This document shows positions 15,437 through 22,588 of a stretch of DNA of 64,000 nt, piece after piece. The notes below the pieces were generated by a model. It was not told the DNA's origin. It did no database searches and was given only the letters and a program-made list of their open reading frames with translations. Each line of letters begins with the position of its first letter. The stretch's first letter is position 1. The DNA is from Rubrobacter taiwanensis (GTDB lineage Bacteria; Actinomycetota; Rubrobacteria; Rubrobacterales; Rubrobacteraceae). The stretch covers positions 1 through 64,000 of the forward strand of contig NZ_SKBU01000019.1 of the NCBI RefSeq assembly GCF_004337705.1, given 5' to 3'. Position numbers and translations under genes: made by a program.

Positions 15437-18181
15437 ATGAAGCCATATCCCACGCCTGGGACGGATCCTGCGCACGACATACTCCGCTATGAGAAGCATT
15501 CGCTGGACGTGATCTTTGGTCCGGGCACTGTGGCCGTTATCGGGGCGAGCGACGCTCCCGGCAGCGTCGGGAACACGCTGGTGCGGAATCTGATCGAGGG
15601 TTCTTTCGGCGGGGTCGTCTATCCGGTTAATCCGAGGCGCAAGAGCGTGATGGGCATCCGGGCCTATCCGGCCGTTGGGGAGGTGCCTGAGCCGGTGGAT
15701 CTGGCCGTGATCGCCACGCCTGCGCCTACCGTGCCGGGGGTGGTCCGGCAGTGTGTGGATGCTGGGGTGAAGGGCGCGATAGTGATCTCTGCCGGGTTTC
15801 GGGAGACCGGTTCTGAGGGCGCCGAGCTCGAAGAGCGGGTGTTAGAGGAGGCACGCCGGGGCGGGATGCGTCTCATTGGGCCGAACTGTCTGGGCGTAAT
15901 GCGTCCGCATACCGGGTTCAACGCCACCTTCGCGCAGGCCATGGCGCTGCCCGGCAGCGTGGGGTTCATCAGCCAGAGCGGGGCGCTTCTGACCTCCATC
16001 CTCGACTGGAGCCTGCAGGAGAACGTGGGATTTTCGTACTTCGTCTCCATCGGTTCGATGCTGGATGTGGGCTGGGGGGATCTCATCTACTACCTCGGCG
16101 ACGACCCGCGCACGAAAAGCATCGTGCTCTACATGGAGAGTGTGGGGGATGTCAGGAGCTTCCTCTCCGCCGCCCGCGAGGTTGCGCTCTCCAAGCCGAT
16201 CATCGTTATCAAGGCGGGGCGGACCGAGGCCGCCGCTAAGGCCGCCGCCTCGCACACCGGGGCGCTCACCGGCAGCGACCGGGTGCTGGATGCCGCCTTC
16301 CGCCGCAGCGGGGTACTGCGCGTGGACAGCATATCCGACCTCTTCTACATGGCGGAGGCGCTCTCCAAGCAGCCCCGTCCGCAGGGGCCGCGCCTCACCA
16401 TCATCACCAATGCCGGCGGTCCCGGCGTACTCGCGACCGACGCGCTCATCGACGGTGGAGGAGAGCTGGCGCGGCTCTCCGGCGAGACCATGGGCGAGCT
16501 GGACGCGCTTCTGCCGGAGGCCTGGAGCCGCGGCAACCCGGTGGACGTACTCGGCGATGCCGACCCCGAGCGGTACACGAAGGCGGTGGAGATCGCGCGC
16601 AAAGATCCCGGGAGTGACGGGGCGCTCGTGATCCTGACCCCGCAGGCGATGACCGACTCCACCCGGACCGCCGAGCATCTCCGGTCGCAGGCGCGGGGGC
16701 GGGAGCCCATTTTGGCCAGCTGGATGGGCGGGGCGGAGATAGCGGCCGGGCGTGAGATCCTCAACCGCGCTGGCATTCCGACCTTCGCCTACCCGGACAC
16801 CGCAGCGCGGATCTTCAACTACATGTGGCGCTACAGCTCCAACCTGCGCAGCCTCTACGAGACGCCGGTTCTGGCGGACGAACCCGGGGAGTCCGATCGC
16901 GAGCGCGCGGCGGGGGAGATCATAGAGAGGGTGCGCGGGAAGGGCCGCACGCTGCTCACCGAGGCCGAGTCCAAACAGCTTCTCGCCGCCTACGGCATAC
17001 CGACCGTCGAGACCCGGGTAGCGGAGGGCGAGGACGAGGCGGTAGAGGCCGCGGGGGAGATCGGGTACCCGGTCGTGCTCAAGCTCAACTCCGAGACCAT
17101 CACCCACAAGACGGATGTGGGCGGTGTGAAGCTGGATCTGAAGGACGGGGACGCCGTCCGGCGGGCCTTCCGCGAGATCCGGGGCGGCGTGAGCGCCGAA
17201 GACTTCCAGGGCGTCACGGTGCAGCCGATGGTTCCGCTGGATGGGTACGAGCTCATAGTCGGCAGCAACATAGACCCGCAGTTCGGGCCGGTGCTGCTCT
17301 TCGGCAGCGGCGGCTCGCTCGTGGAGGTCATGGAGGACTACGAGCTCGGGCTGCCGCCGCTCAACACCACCCTGGCGCGCCGGCTGATGGAGCGCACCCG
17401 CATCTACCGGGCGCTCCAGGGTGTGCGCGGCCGCGACCCGGTAGACCTCGGGGCGCTGGAACGGCTCCTGGTGCGCTTCTCGCAACTCGTGGTGGAGCAG
17501 CCCTGGATCCGGGAGATAGACATAAACCCGCTGCTGGCCTCCTCCGAGCGCCTGATCGCGCTGGACGCCCGGGTGCTGCTGCACGACGCAGACACCGAAG
17601 AAGGCGAGCTGCCGCGGCCCGCCATCCGGCCGTATCCGGAGCAGTACGTGGAGCGGACGGAGATGAAGGACGGGACTCCCGTTACCATCCGGCCCATCCG
17701 CCCGGAGGACGAGCCGCTCATCGTGAAGTTCCATGAGACCCTCTCCGAGGAGAGCGTCTACATGCGCTACTTCCGCGCCATGCGGCTCAGCCAGCGCACC
17801 GCGCACGAGCGGCTGACGCGCATCTGCTTCGTGGACTACGACCGGGAGATGGCGCTGGTCGCCGAACGCCGGAACCCGGAGACGGGCGAGCGCGAGATAC
17901 TGGGCGTCGGGCGCCTCAGCAAGCTGCACGGCATTCCCGAGGCGGAGTTCGCCCTCATCGTCAGCGACCCCTACCAGGGCCAGGGGCTCGGCACCGGGCT
18001 TCTGAGCCGGCTGCTGGAGGTCGGGCGTAGAGAGGGGCTGCGGCGCGTAATCGCGGACATCCTGCCCCAGAATCGCGCCATGCAGCGCATCTGCAAGAAG
18101 CTCGGCTTCAAGCTGCGCCACGATCCCGAGGAGCAGCTCGTGAAGGCCGAGATAGACCTGCGCGCCCCCGTGGGGGCGTAG
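15437..18181 (+). CDS. ADP-forming acyl-CoA synthetase fused to GNAT acetyltransferase (Pat/AcuA-like)
   Basis: A 914-residue fusion. Residues 30-470 form the CoA-binding and succinyl-CoA-synthetase-like alpha part, with [12 protein letters not shown] and the phospho-His loop ASHTGALTG. Residues 490-700 form the ATP-grasp beta part ([14 protein letters not shown]). Residues 735-905 form a GNAT acetyltransferase with the acetyl-CoA loop [13 protein letters not shown]. Proteins with this architecture (PatZ/YfiQ, Pat) acetylate lysines, classically inactivating acetyl-CoA synthetase. In E. coli-type Pat proteins the synthetase part is thought to be inactive. Here the expected catalytic His is present, so both activities are possible. 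It is divergent from the metal ATPase and apparently monocistronic. Confidence 0.92.
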   Translation: MKPYPTPGTDPAHDILRYEKHSLDVIFGPGTVAVIGASDAPGSVGNTLVRNLIEGSFGGVVYPVNPRRKSVMGIRAYPAVGEVPEPVDLAVIATPAPTVPGVVRQCVDAGVKGAIVISAGFRETGSEGAELEERVLEEARRGGMRLIGPNCLGVMRPHTGFNATFAQAMALPGSVGFISQSGALLTSILDWSLQENVGFSYFVSIGSMLDVGWGDLIYYLGDDPRTKSIVLYMESVGDVRSFLSAAREVALSKPIIVIKAGRTEAAAKAAASHTGALTGSDRVLDAAFRRSGVLRVDSISDLFYMAEALSKQPRPQGPRLTIITNAGGPGVLATDALIDGGGELARLSGETMGELDALLPEAWSRGNPVDVLGDADPERYTKAVEIARKDPGSDGALVILTPQAMTDSTRTAEHLRSQARGREPILASWMGGAEIAAGREILNRAGIPTFAYPDTAARIFNYMWRYSSNLRSLYETPVLADEPGESDRERAAGEIIERVRGKGRTLLTEAESKQLLAAYGIPTVETRVAEGEDEAVEAAGEIGYPVVLKLNSETITHKTDVGGVKLDLKDGDAVRRAFREIRGGVSAEDFQGVTVQPMVPLDGYELIVGSNIDPQFGPVLLFGSGGSLVEVMEDYELGLPPLNTTLARRLMERTRIYRALQGVRGRDPVDLGALERLLVRFSQLVVEQPWIREIDINPLLASSERLIALDARVLLHDADTEEGELPRPAIRPYPEQYVERTEMKDGTPVTIRPIRPEDEPLIVKFHETLSEESVYMRYFRAMRLSQRTAHERLTRICFVDYDREMALVAERRNPETGEREILGVGRLSKLHGIPEAEFALIVSDPYQGQGLGTGLLSRLLEVGRREGLRRVIADILPQNRAMQRICKKLGFKLRHDPEEQLVKAEIDLRAPVGA

Positions 18182-18182
18182 C

Positions 18183-18401
18183 TTACCCTTTGTGCTGCTG
18201 CAGGGCGAGCCAGACGCCCCAGGCGATCTGGACCGCGCCGATGAGGCGCAGCAGGTTAGGGCGGGCGGCGAACCAGTCCGCGGGTGCCCGGGCGGGCCCG
18301 AGCCTCCAGAGCAGCGCATGACCGCGCGGGGAGAGGATGGCGATCACGCCGTCCCCTATGGTGAGGATGGCGGCCAGCTCCTTTATGCGGCGTCCGGTCA
18401 T
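18183..18401 (-). CDS. small membrane protein of unknown function
   Basis: 72 residues with two hydrophobic segments, about 8-30 and 50-67, the second ending GAVQIAWGVWLALQ. No family is recognised with certainty. Its ATG overlaps the TGA of the upstream HtrA-type protease gene (TGATGA), so it is translated with the protease and probably assists it or shares its membrane location. It ends two bases from the convergent synthetase gene. Confidence 0.7.
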   Translation of the reverse strand: MTGRRIKELAAILTIGDGVIAILSPRGHALLWRLGPARAPADWFAARPNLLRLIGAVQIAWGVWLALQQHKG

Positions 18402-19498
18402 CAGCTCGTGCGCTCGGCCAGCGTAAGCTCTACCGTCTGCTCCGACCCGTCCCGGACTACGGTGAGCTGCACCGTGTCTCCGGGGCGGTACTCGCGCAGG
18501 ACGGCGAAGAGATCACCGGAGCCCTCGATGCGGGTTCCGTCCACAGCGGTGATAACGTCTTCGCGCCGGAGTCCGGCCTCGTCGGCCGGGCTGTCCGGGA
18601 CCACCTCGGCCACTATCACGCCGGAGTCAGCCGGGATGCCGAACCGCTCAGCTATCTCCGGCGTCAGGTCCACCGGGGCGATCCCCAGGAAGGGGTGTAC
18701 GGCCTCGCCGGTCTCGATTATCTGATCGGCGACCGAGGCGGCCGTGGTGGAGGGGATGGCGAACCCGATGCCCTCCACGGGTGCTCCGGAGCGGGTCTGA
18801 GGCAGGTAAGCCACGTTGATCCCGATTACCTCCCCCTCCCGGTTGGCCAGCGCCCCGCCGGAGCTGCCGGGAGAGATGGCGGCGTCGGTCTGGATCAAGT
18901 CCACCAACGCCGGAGACTGGACGCCCTGGGTGAATTCGGCCGGGATCTCGCGGTTCAGCCCGCTGACCACCCCGGAGGTGACCGTGGACTGGAATCCCGA
19001 CGGGCTGCCGATCGCGACCGCGAGCTGGCCGACGACCACCTCGCCGCTGTCGGCGAACGCTGCGGCGGGCAAGCCGTTGCGGTCCACCCGCACCACGGCC
19101 AGATCGGTGAACGGGTCGGTGCCCACCACCTCGCCGCGCTCGGTGCTACCGTCCGCGAAGGCCACGTTTACGGCGCCGGCGTCCCCCACCACGTGTGCGT
19201 TCGTGATAATGTAGCCGTCCTCGCGGTAGATCACGCCGCTCCCCAGCCCTTCCCGGCTCTGGGGTCCGAACGGCGTGAGCTGGATGGCCTCAACGTTCAC
19301 CTGCACCACCGACGGTCCTACCTGCGAAGCTACCCGGGCTACCGGCTCGTCCTCCGGAACCTCGGCGGCCGGCGGAGGGGCGCTCTGCACCACGTTGGCC
19401 GCCCGCTCCTGCGCAGGATCTTGCGCGGTCAAAAGCTCGCAGCCGCCGAGGAACAAGACCACGACCGCCAGCAGGGAAACCAGCCTTGCAAGCTTCAA
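18401..19498 (-). CDS. HtrA/DegP-type serine protease with PDZ domain, lipoprotein
   Basis: A 365-residue envelope protease for damaged proteins. The N-terminus is a lipoprotein signal ending LGGC, so the enzyme would be anchored outside the membrane by Cys-20. The trypsin-like domain has the His (ITNAHVVG), Asp (TDLAVVRV) and Ser (GSSGGALAN) of the catalytic triad. A single PDZ domain follows (about 265-355, with AGLRREDVITAVDG). The length suits a one-PDZ HtrA. The gene is followed by a small coupled membrane protein and preceded, 27 bases upstream, by an arsR gene in the same direction. Confidence 0.94.
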   Translation of the reverse strand: MKLARLVSLLAVVVLFLGGCELLTAQDPAQERAANVVQSAPPPAAEVPEDEPVARVASQVGPSVVQVNVEAIQLTPFGPQSREGLGSGVIYREDGYIITNAHVVGDAGAVNVAFADGSTERGEVVGTDPFTDLAVVRVDRNGLPAAAFADSGEVVVGQLAVAIGSPSGFQSTVTSGVVSGLNREIPAEFTQGVQSPALVDLIQTDAAISPGSSGGALANREGEVIGINVAYLPQTRSGAPVEGIGFAIPSTTAASVADQIIETGEAVHPFLGIAPVDLTPEIAERFGIPADSGVIVAEVVPDSPADEAGLRREDVITAVDGTRIEGSGDLFAVLREYRPGDTVQLTVVRDGSEQTVELTLAERTS

Positions 19499-19525
19499 GC
19501 TCTTACACCTCCTGCGGCGTTCCTG

Positions 19526-19915
19526 TCAGACTCGGGCCTGCCGCGAGTGCCGGACGTGCTCCAGGGACATCCGCAGCAGGTTCACTACGTGCTGGTCGGC
19601 CAGCGAGTAGTAGGCCATCTTTCCCTCCCGCCGGTACTTGACCAGATCTCTGGCCCGCAGCACCCGGAGCTGGTGCGAGACCGCCGACTGGCTCATCCCC
19701 AGTACCGCCTGGATGTCGCAGACGCACAGCTCGCGTCCCATCAGCGCCGAGAGGATGCGCATCCGGGTCGGGTCACCGACCGCCTTCAAGAGCTCGCTGG
19801 CGCCGTACACCTCATCCATCGAGGGCATGGAGTCGAGCGCGGCCTCCACCTGCTCGGGGTGTATCCCGGTCTCCTCACAGGCCGCTCGGCTGATCGTTCT
19901 CTCCGTCTCGTGCAT
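19526..19915 (-). CDS. ArsR/SmtB-family metal-sensing repressor
   Basis: A 129-residue winged-helix repressor. It contains ELCVCDI, the alpha-3 metal-site motif of ArsR/CadC/CmtR types, followed by the recognition helix region MSQSAVSHQLRVL and a beta-wing with GKMAYYSL. An extended N-terminus with a Cys (EETGI preceded by AACE) resembles CadC, where N-terminal cysteines complete a Cd/Pb site. It lies upstream of the htrA-like gene in the same direction. A perfect inverted repeat lies 15 bases beyond its start. It may also control the distant metal-efflux operon, whose operator is of ArsR type. Confidence 0.92.
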   Translation of the reverse strand: MHETERTISRAACEETGIHPEQVEAALDSMPSMDEVYGASELLKAVGDPTRMRILSALMGRELCVCDIQAVLGMSQSAVSHQLRVLRARDLVKYRREGKMAYYSLADQHVVNLLRMSLEHVRHSRQARV

Positions 19916-19929
19916 GACACTGCCATTAT

Positions 19930-19949
19930 ATACCCGCGGTGGCGGGTAT
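19930..19949. promoter_or_regulatory. palindrome ATACCCGC-GGTG-GCGGGTAT between divergent genes
   Basis: Perfect 8-base arms with a 4-base centre lie in the 43-base gap between the arsR gene and the divergent gene at 19959. The position suggests an operator for ArsR or another regulator. Its sequence differs from the AT-rich ArsR-type site at 15286. Confidence 0.5.
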
Positions 19950-19958
19950 CCTTAGTGT

Positions 19959-20306
19959 ATGCGGGAAGAGCGGGACAGGCTGATGGTCCCGGCGGAGCTG
20001 GCCCGCGTCGGCCGGGCCCGCCACTACATCGCCTGGCGGGCGGCCGTGGCCGGGCTGCGCGGCAACGACCTGCACGACCTCGCCGTCGCCGCCGAAGCCG
20101 TCCTCACCGACATCCTCCTCTCCGGCGAGGGCGGAGAGCTGGAGATCACGGCCGAAGAGGAGGCGGGCTCCCTGTACGTCTGCATCTCCCACGCAGAACT
20201 CTCCGAACGCCGGATGCGCGACCTCCCTCGGCTCCTGGACCACTACCTGGACGGCTACGAACTCTCCCCAACCTCAGCCACTCTTACAAAACGTATATTA
20301 AGATAA
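19959..20306 (+). CDS. degenerate HATPase_c_2 (RsbW-like) domain protein
   Basis: 115 residues that follow the start of anti-sigma-factor kinase domains: VPAELARVGRARHYI, a helix, then AVAAEAVLTDILL where the ATP-binding N-box should be, and a strand resembling RsbW. The N-box asparagine is absent (Thr-Asp in place of Thr-Asn), and no glycine-rich lid or G-box follows. ATP binding is therefore unlikely. The intact relative at 51617 has TEAVTNVIRHA and DAGGGFD at these places. It may bind a partner without kinase activity or be a decaying copy. It is divergent from arsR with only 43 bases between, including the palindrome. Confidence 0.6.
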   Translation: MREERDRLMVPAELARVGRARHYIAWRAAVAGLRGNDLHDLAVAAEAVLTDILLSGEGGELEITAEEEAGSLYVCISHAELSERRMRDLPRLLDHYLDGYELSPTSATLTKRILR

Positions 20307-20440
20307 ATAATAGAATTTACAATTACAATACATTGTATTAGAGTTGTCCTGCGAGGGTTCTCGGGGGTCTGGGTGTTCGGGCGGTATTTTGGGTGCGGTG
20401 GGGGAGAGCACGCTCGTTCCGGGGCGGTTACGGGGCCTGA
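20307..20440. other. AT-rich non-coding segment with small palindrome
   Basis: The first 35 bases are strikingly AT-rich for this genome and contain AATAC-ATT-GTATT (20327-20339), a 5-base-arm palindrome that also fits ATAC-N3-GTAT, and TAGAAT at 20311. The rest is G-rich with no convincing gene. It may hold a promoter or terminator for the flanking genes; no product is assigned. Confidence 0.3.
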
Positions 20441-20599
20441 GCCTCGCTCGGAGCAGCGGGTTTCCTGCTCGGCAGCGCAGCGGGAGGCTTCCTGCTCGCC
20501 GGGCTGCTGGTGTGGTCTGTCATCCTGCTCTCCTCGGCGCTCGTGGCGGCACTGGGGCTGGCGGCGTTGCTGGTCTGGGGATTGCGGGCCGGGAAGTGA
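20441..20599 (+). pseudogene. two-transmembrane ORF remnant lacking a start codon
   Basis: A 52-codon frame between a TGA (20438) and the stop at 20597. It encodes a Gly/Ala/Leu-rich protein with two membrane-helix-like stretches (GFLLGSAAGGFLLAGLLVW and then LLSSALVAALGLAALLVWG). There is no ATG, GTG or TTG before the second helix, so it cannot be translated as an ordinary gene. A frameshift upstream near 20440 from a frame containing GTG 20398 would join them. The hydrophobic pattern is too regular to be chance, so a broken small membrane-protein gene is likely. Confidence 0.35.
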
Positions 20600-20605
20600 A
20601 CACGC

Positions 20606-21457
20606 CTACCGCACGCCTGCGACGCGTGAGTCAGTTACGGCCGATAACCTCTCCCGCAGCTCCCTAACGAAGCTCTCCGGATCGTCCACTGCGGCGTGGA
20701 TCTCTTCCACTTCTTCCGTGCGGCGCAGGAAGCCCTGCAACCGGTGTGGCTCGTTCAGGCGCAGTGTCACGTCCGTTTTGCAGTTGATCGCCAGGCATGC
20801 CGAGCCGTTTTGCGTCTGCAGGCCGTCACCGGACTTTAGGGCGGTTCTACGGGCGAGTTCCACGCTTGAGATCTCCGCGTAGGGGATGAAGCCTTCGGCG
20901 AAGACTCCGTAGCGGAGCCTGAGCCCGGCCGGCTCCAGGCGGTGGGGGAGGGTGGCGAGCGAGGCCGGGAAGGCCAGAAGCCAGAAGATCGCGTACACCC
21001 CCAGAACCAGGTGCGCTATCTTCAACCAGTCCCAGGGGATGAGGAGATGTACGGCGAGCAGCTCCACCGGCGCGACGAGCAGCGCCATCACGGCCAGCAC
21101 CCACATCATAGAGCTTCTGTGGTAGGTGAACTCCTCCGGTTTTCTGTGCTGGAAGGGCCAGCGGAAGAGGCAAAACATCAGCCGCAGCTCCAGCACCGCC
21201 AGCCGGGCGAGCTTGCGCGGCAGTACTGCGGCGAGCGCCTCCTCCACCGCCCGCCGGCCGTCCATCCCTGCCGAGCGCGCCCGGCGGTAGCCGCGAAAGG
21301 CCAGCGCAAGCTCTCCGGCTACGGCGAACAGTAGCGCGGCCTCCAGCGCCACGACGATAAGGATCGCGTCCCGCAGATCCAGCACCCCGGACCACACCAG
21401 CGCGGCCTCCGCCAGGATGATTCCCGGAAGAGACAACTTCAGGGCGTGGCGCTTCAC
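20606..21457 (-). CDS. membrane protein of unknown function with PH-like C-terminal part
   Basis: 283 residues from GTG 21457, which overlaps the stop of the MerR gene (GTGA) and has GGAGGAAGA just upstream. Two N-terminal hydrophobic helices (about 10-50) are followed by a basic cytoplasmic stretch, then two more helices (about 110-165). The C-terminal region 'GLRLRYGVFAEGFIPYAEISSVELARR' resembles the strand pattern of bacterial PH-like (DUF304-type) domains. No function can be assigned. Translational coupling to a TipA-type MerR regulator suggests it acts in the same response, perhaps as a membrane or transport component. Confidence 0.65.
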   Translation of the reverse strand: MKRHALKLSLPGIILAEAALVWSGVLDLRDAILIVVALEAALLFAVAGELALAFRGYRRARSAGMDGRRAVEEALAAVLPRKLARLAVLELRLMFCLFRWPFQHRKPEEFTYHRSSMMWVLAVMALLVAPVELLAVHLLIPWDWLKIAHLVLGVYAIFWLLAFPASLATLPHRLEPAGLRLRYGVFAEGFIPYAEISSVELARRTALKSGDGLQTQNGSACLAINCKTDVTLRLNEPHRLQGFLRRTEEVEEIHAAVDDPESFVRELRERLSAVTDSRVAGVR

Positions 21458-22242
21458 TCTTCCTCCAGGTACTTCCGGAGCAGCTCGACGAACCGCCGCT
21501 GGGCCGGAGCGAGCTGCGAGGCGATAATCTCTACCAGCACCTCCCCTTCCGCGCCGCCGACACCCTCCGCGCCACCGGTCATCTCCTCCTCGGATAGCGC
21601 TCTGTACCGCCGGGCGCACTCGCGCGCGAGCGCCTCCACTTCCGGTGCGTCCTCCGGGAGATCGGCGATGTCCGCCACGCGTCCGGCGATGGCCAGCTCA
21701 CGCCGGTACTCTTCCGGATGCTGCGCGAAGTAGCGGGCCATGCTCTCTATGGCTTCGCCGTACTCCGCGGGCCACCGGAAGGCGTCGAGCGTTGCCCACA
21801 GCCGCCGCTCCCGCTCCAGCAGCTCCGGGCTGACCTCGTCGTGGAGATGCTCTCCCAGATGCCGCTCCAGTATCCGCATTGTGGGAGAGGTGTCCGGCGC
21901 TTCTAGGTCTTCGCGGGCGAGCAGCGCTTCTAGCAGGGCTCTCCGATCTTGCAGATGCCGGATCTCCTCCAGCACCCCGGCGTGCAGGGCCTCGAGCGCC
22001 CGGCGCAGGGTCTGGCCGCCGTCCGGGGCCGCGAGCACTTCCCGCACCTGCTCCAGCGAGAGACCCAGCTCCCGTAGGCGTTTGATGCGGTGCAGCCGCA
22101 GAAGCTCGTCCGCACCGTACAACCGGTAGCCAGACTCCGAACGCTCCGGCGTGAGAAGCCCCAGCGCCTCGTAGTGACGCACCGCCTTCGGCGTCAGGCC
22201 CGCGAGCTTCGCCGCATCCCCGATCTTCAACCGCCTGCTCAT
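21454..22242 (-). CDS. MerR-family regulator, TipA/multidrug-sensor type
   Basis: A 262-residue regulator. The N-terminal MerR helix-turn-helix (KIGDAAKLAGLTPKAVRHYEALGLL, wing ESGYRLYG) is followed by the dimerisation coiled coil (about 80-120) and a long helical C-terminal effector region. That region has no metal-site cysteines, pointing to an organic or drug-like ligand. Its own promoter (22253-22283) has the 19-base spacer and central palindrome typical of MerR targets, so the protein controls itself and the coupled membrane-protein gene downstream. The -10 box lies only ten bases before the ATG and no ribosome-binding site is present, so the transcript is probably leaderless. Confidence 0.9.
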   Translation of the reverse strand: MSRRLKIGDAAKLAGLTPKAVRHYEALGLLTPERSESGYRLYGADELLRLHRIKRLRELGLSLEQVREVLAAPDGGQTLRRALEALHAGVLEEIRHLQDRRALLEALLAREDLEAPDTSPTMRILERHLGEHLHDEVSPELLERERRLWATLDAFRWPAEYGEAIESMARYFAQHPEEYRRELAIAGRVADIADLPEDAPEVEALARECARRYRALSEEEMTGGAEGVGGAEGEVLVEIIASQLAPAQRRFVELLRKYLEEE

Positions 22243-22252
22243 CTCGAAGATG

Positions 22253-22283
22253 AGTCTAAACTCTGACCTTGCGGCAAGGTCAA
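22253..22283 (-). promoter_or_regulatory. MerR-type promoter with 19-bp spacer and palindromic operator
   Basis: On the minus strand: TTGACC (22283-22278), 19 bases, TAGACT (22258-22253). The spacer contains most of the perfect palindrome GACCTTGCGGCAAGGTC (22265-22281). An overlong spacer with a palindrome between the boxes is the signature of MerR-activated promoters. It drives the adjacent merR gene. Confidence 0.85.
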
Positions 22284-22287
22284 GCGC

Positions 22288-22566
22288 TCAGCGGAGCTTT
22301 GCCTTTATATCCTCTTCCTGGTCGCGCAGATAGGCAAAGACGTCCTGGGCGAAGCGGACGGCGTGTTCCTCGTTCAGGTTGAGATGCCGGTTGTTCAGGG
22401 CCGATTCGAGGGACTTTATGGCATGGTCGGCCATGCCGACCATCATCTCGGCTTCTCTCAGGATCTCTCGCCGCTCCTCCTCCGGCAGGGCACCGCTTTG
22501 CTGCACCTTCTCCCGGTGCTTCTCCAGATTCCGGATGAAGTCCCTGATACCCAAAGCACCGCACAT
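22288..22566 (-). CDS. small helical protein of unknown function, tail of BchB-like operon
   Basis: 92 residues, strongly charged and predicted helical throughout (RNLEKHREKVQQ, EEERREILREAEMMV, FAYLRDQEEDIKAKL). No family is recognised. It begins 22 bases after the BchB-like gene in the same direction, so it may be its third operon partner. On the minus strand, a TATAAT (22570-22565) overlaps this ATG. A TTG at 22554, ten bases beyond that hexamer, could be a leaderless start giving 88 residues. The gene could therefore also be transcribed alone. Confidence 0.65.
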   Translation of the reverse strand: MCGALGIRDFIRNLEKHREKVQQSGALPEEERREILREAEMMVGMADHAIKSLESALNNRHLNLNEEHAVRFAQDVFAYLRDQEEDIKAKLR

Positions 22567-22588
22567 TATAGCGGGGAGCTTTCACCTT

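Noticed and set aside
15842-18319. 825-codon open frame on the minus strand
   Set aside because: It is the antisense shadow of the acyl-CoA synthetase/acetyltransferase gene; composition is Arg/His/Pro-rich and unlike any protein. Similar long antisense frames at 28116-29414 and 48470-50131 were rejected for the same reason.
20344-20667. 107-residue ORF overlapping the hydrophobic fragment
   Set aside because: Arg/Pro/Gly-rich shadow translation; the membrane-like frame in another phase is more credible.
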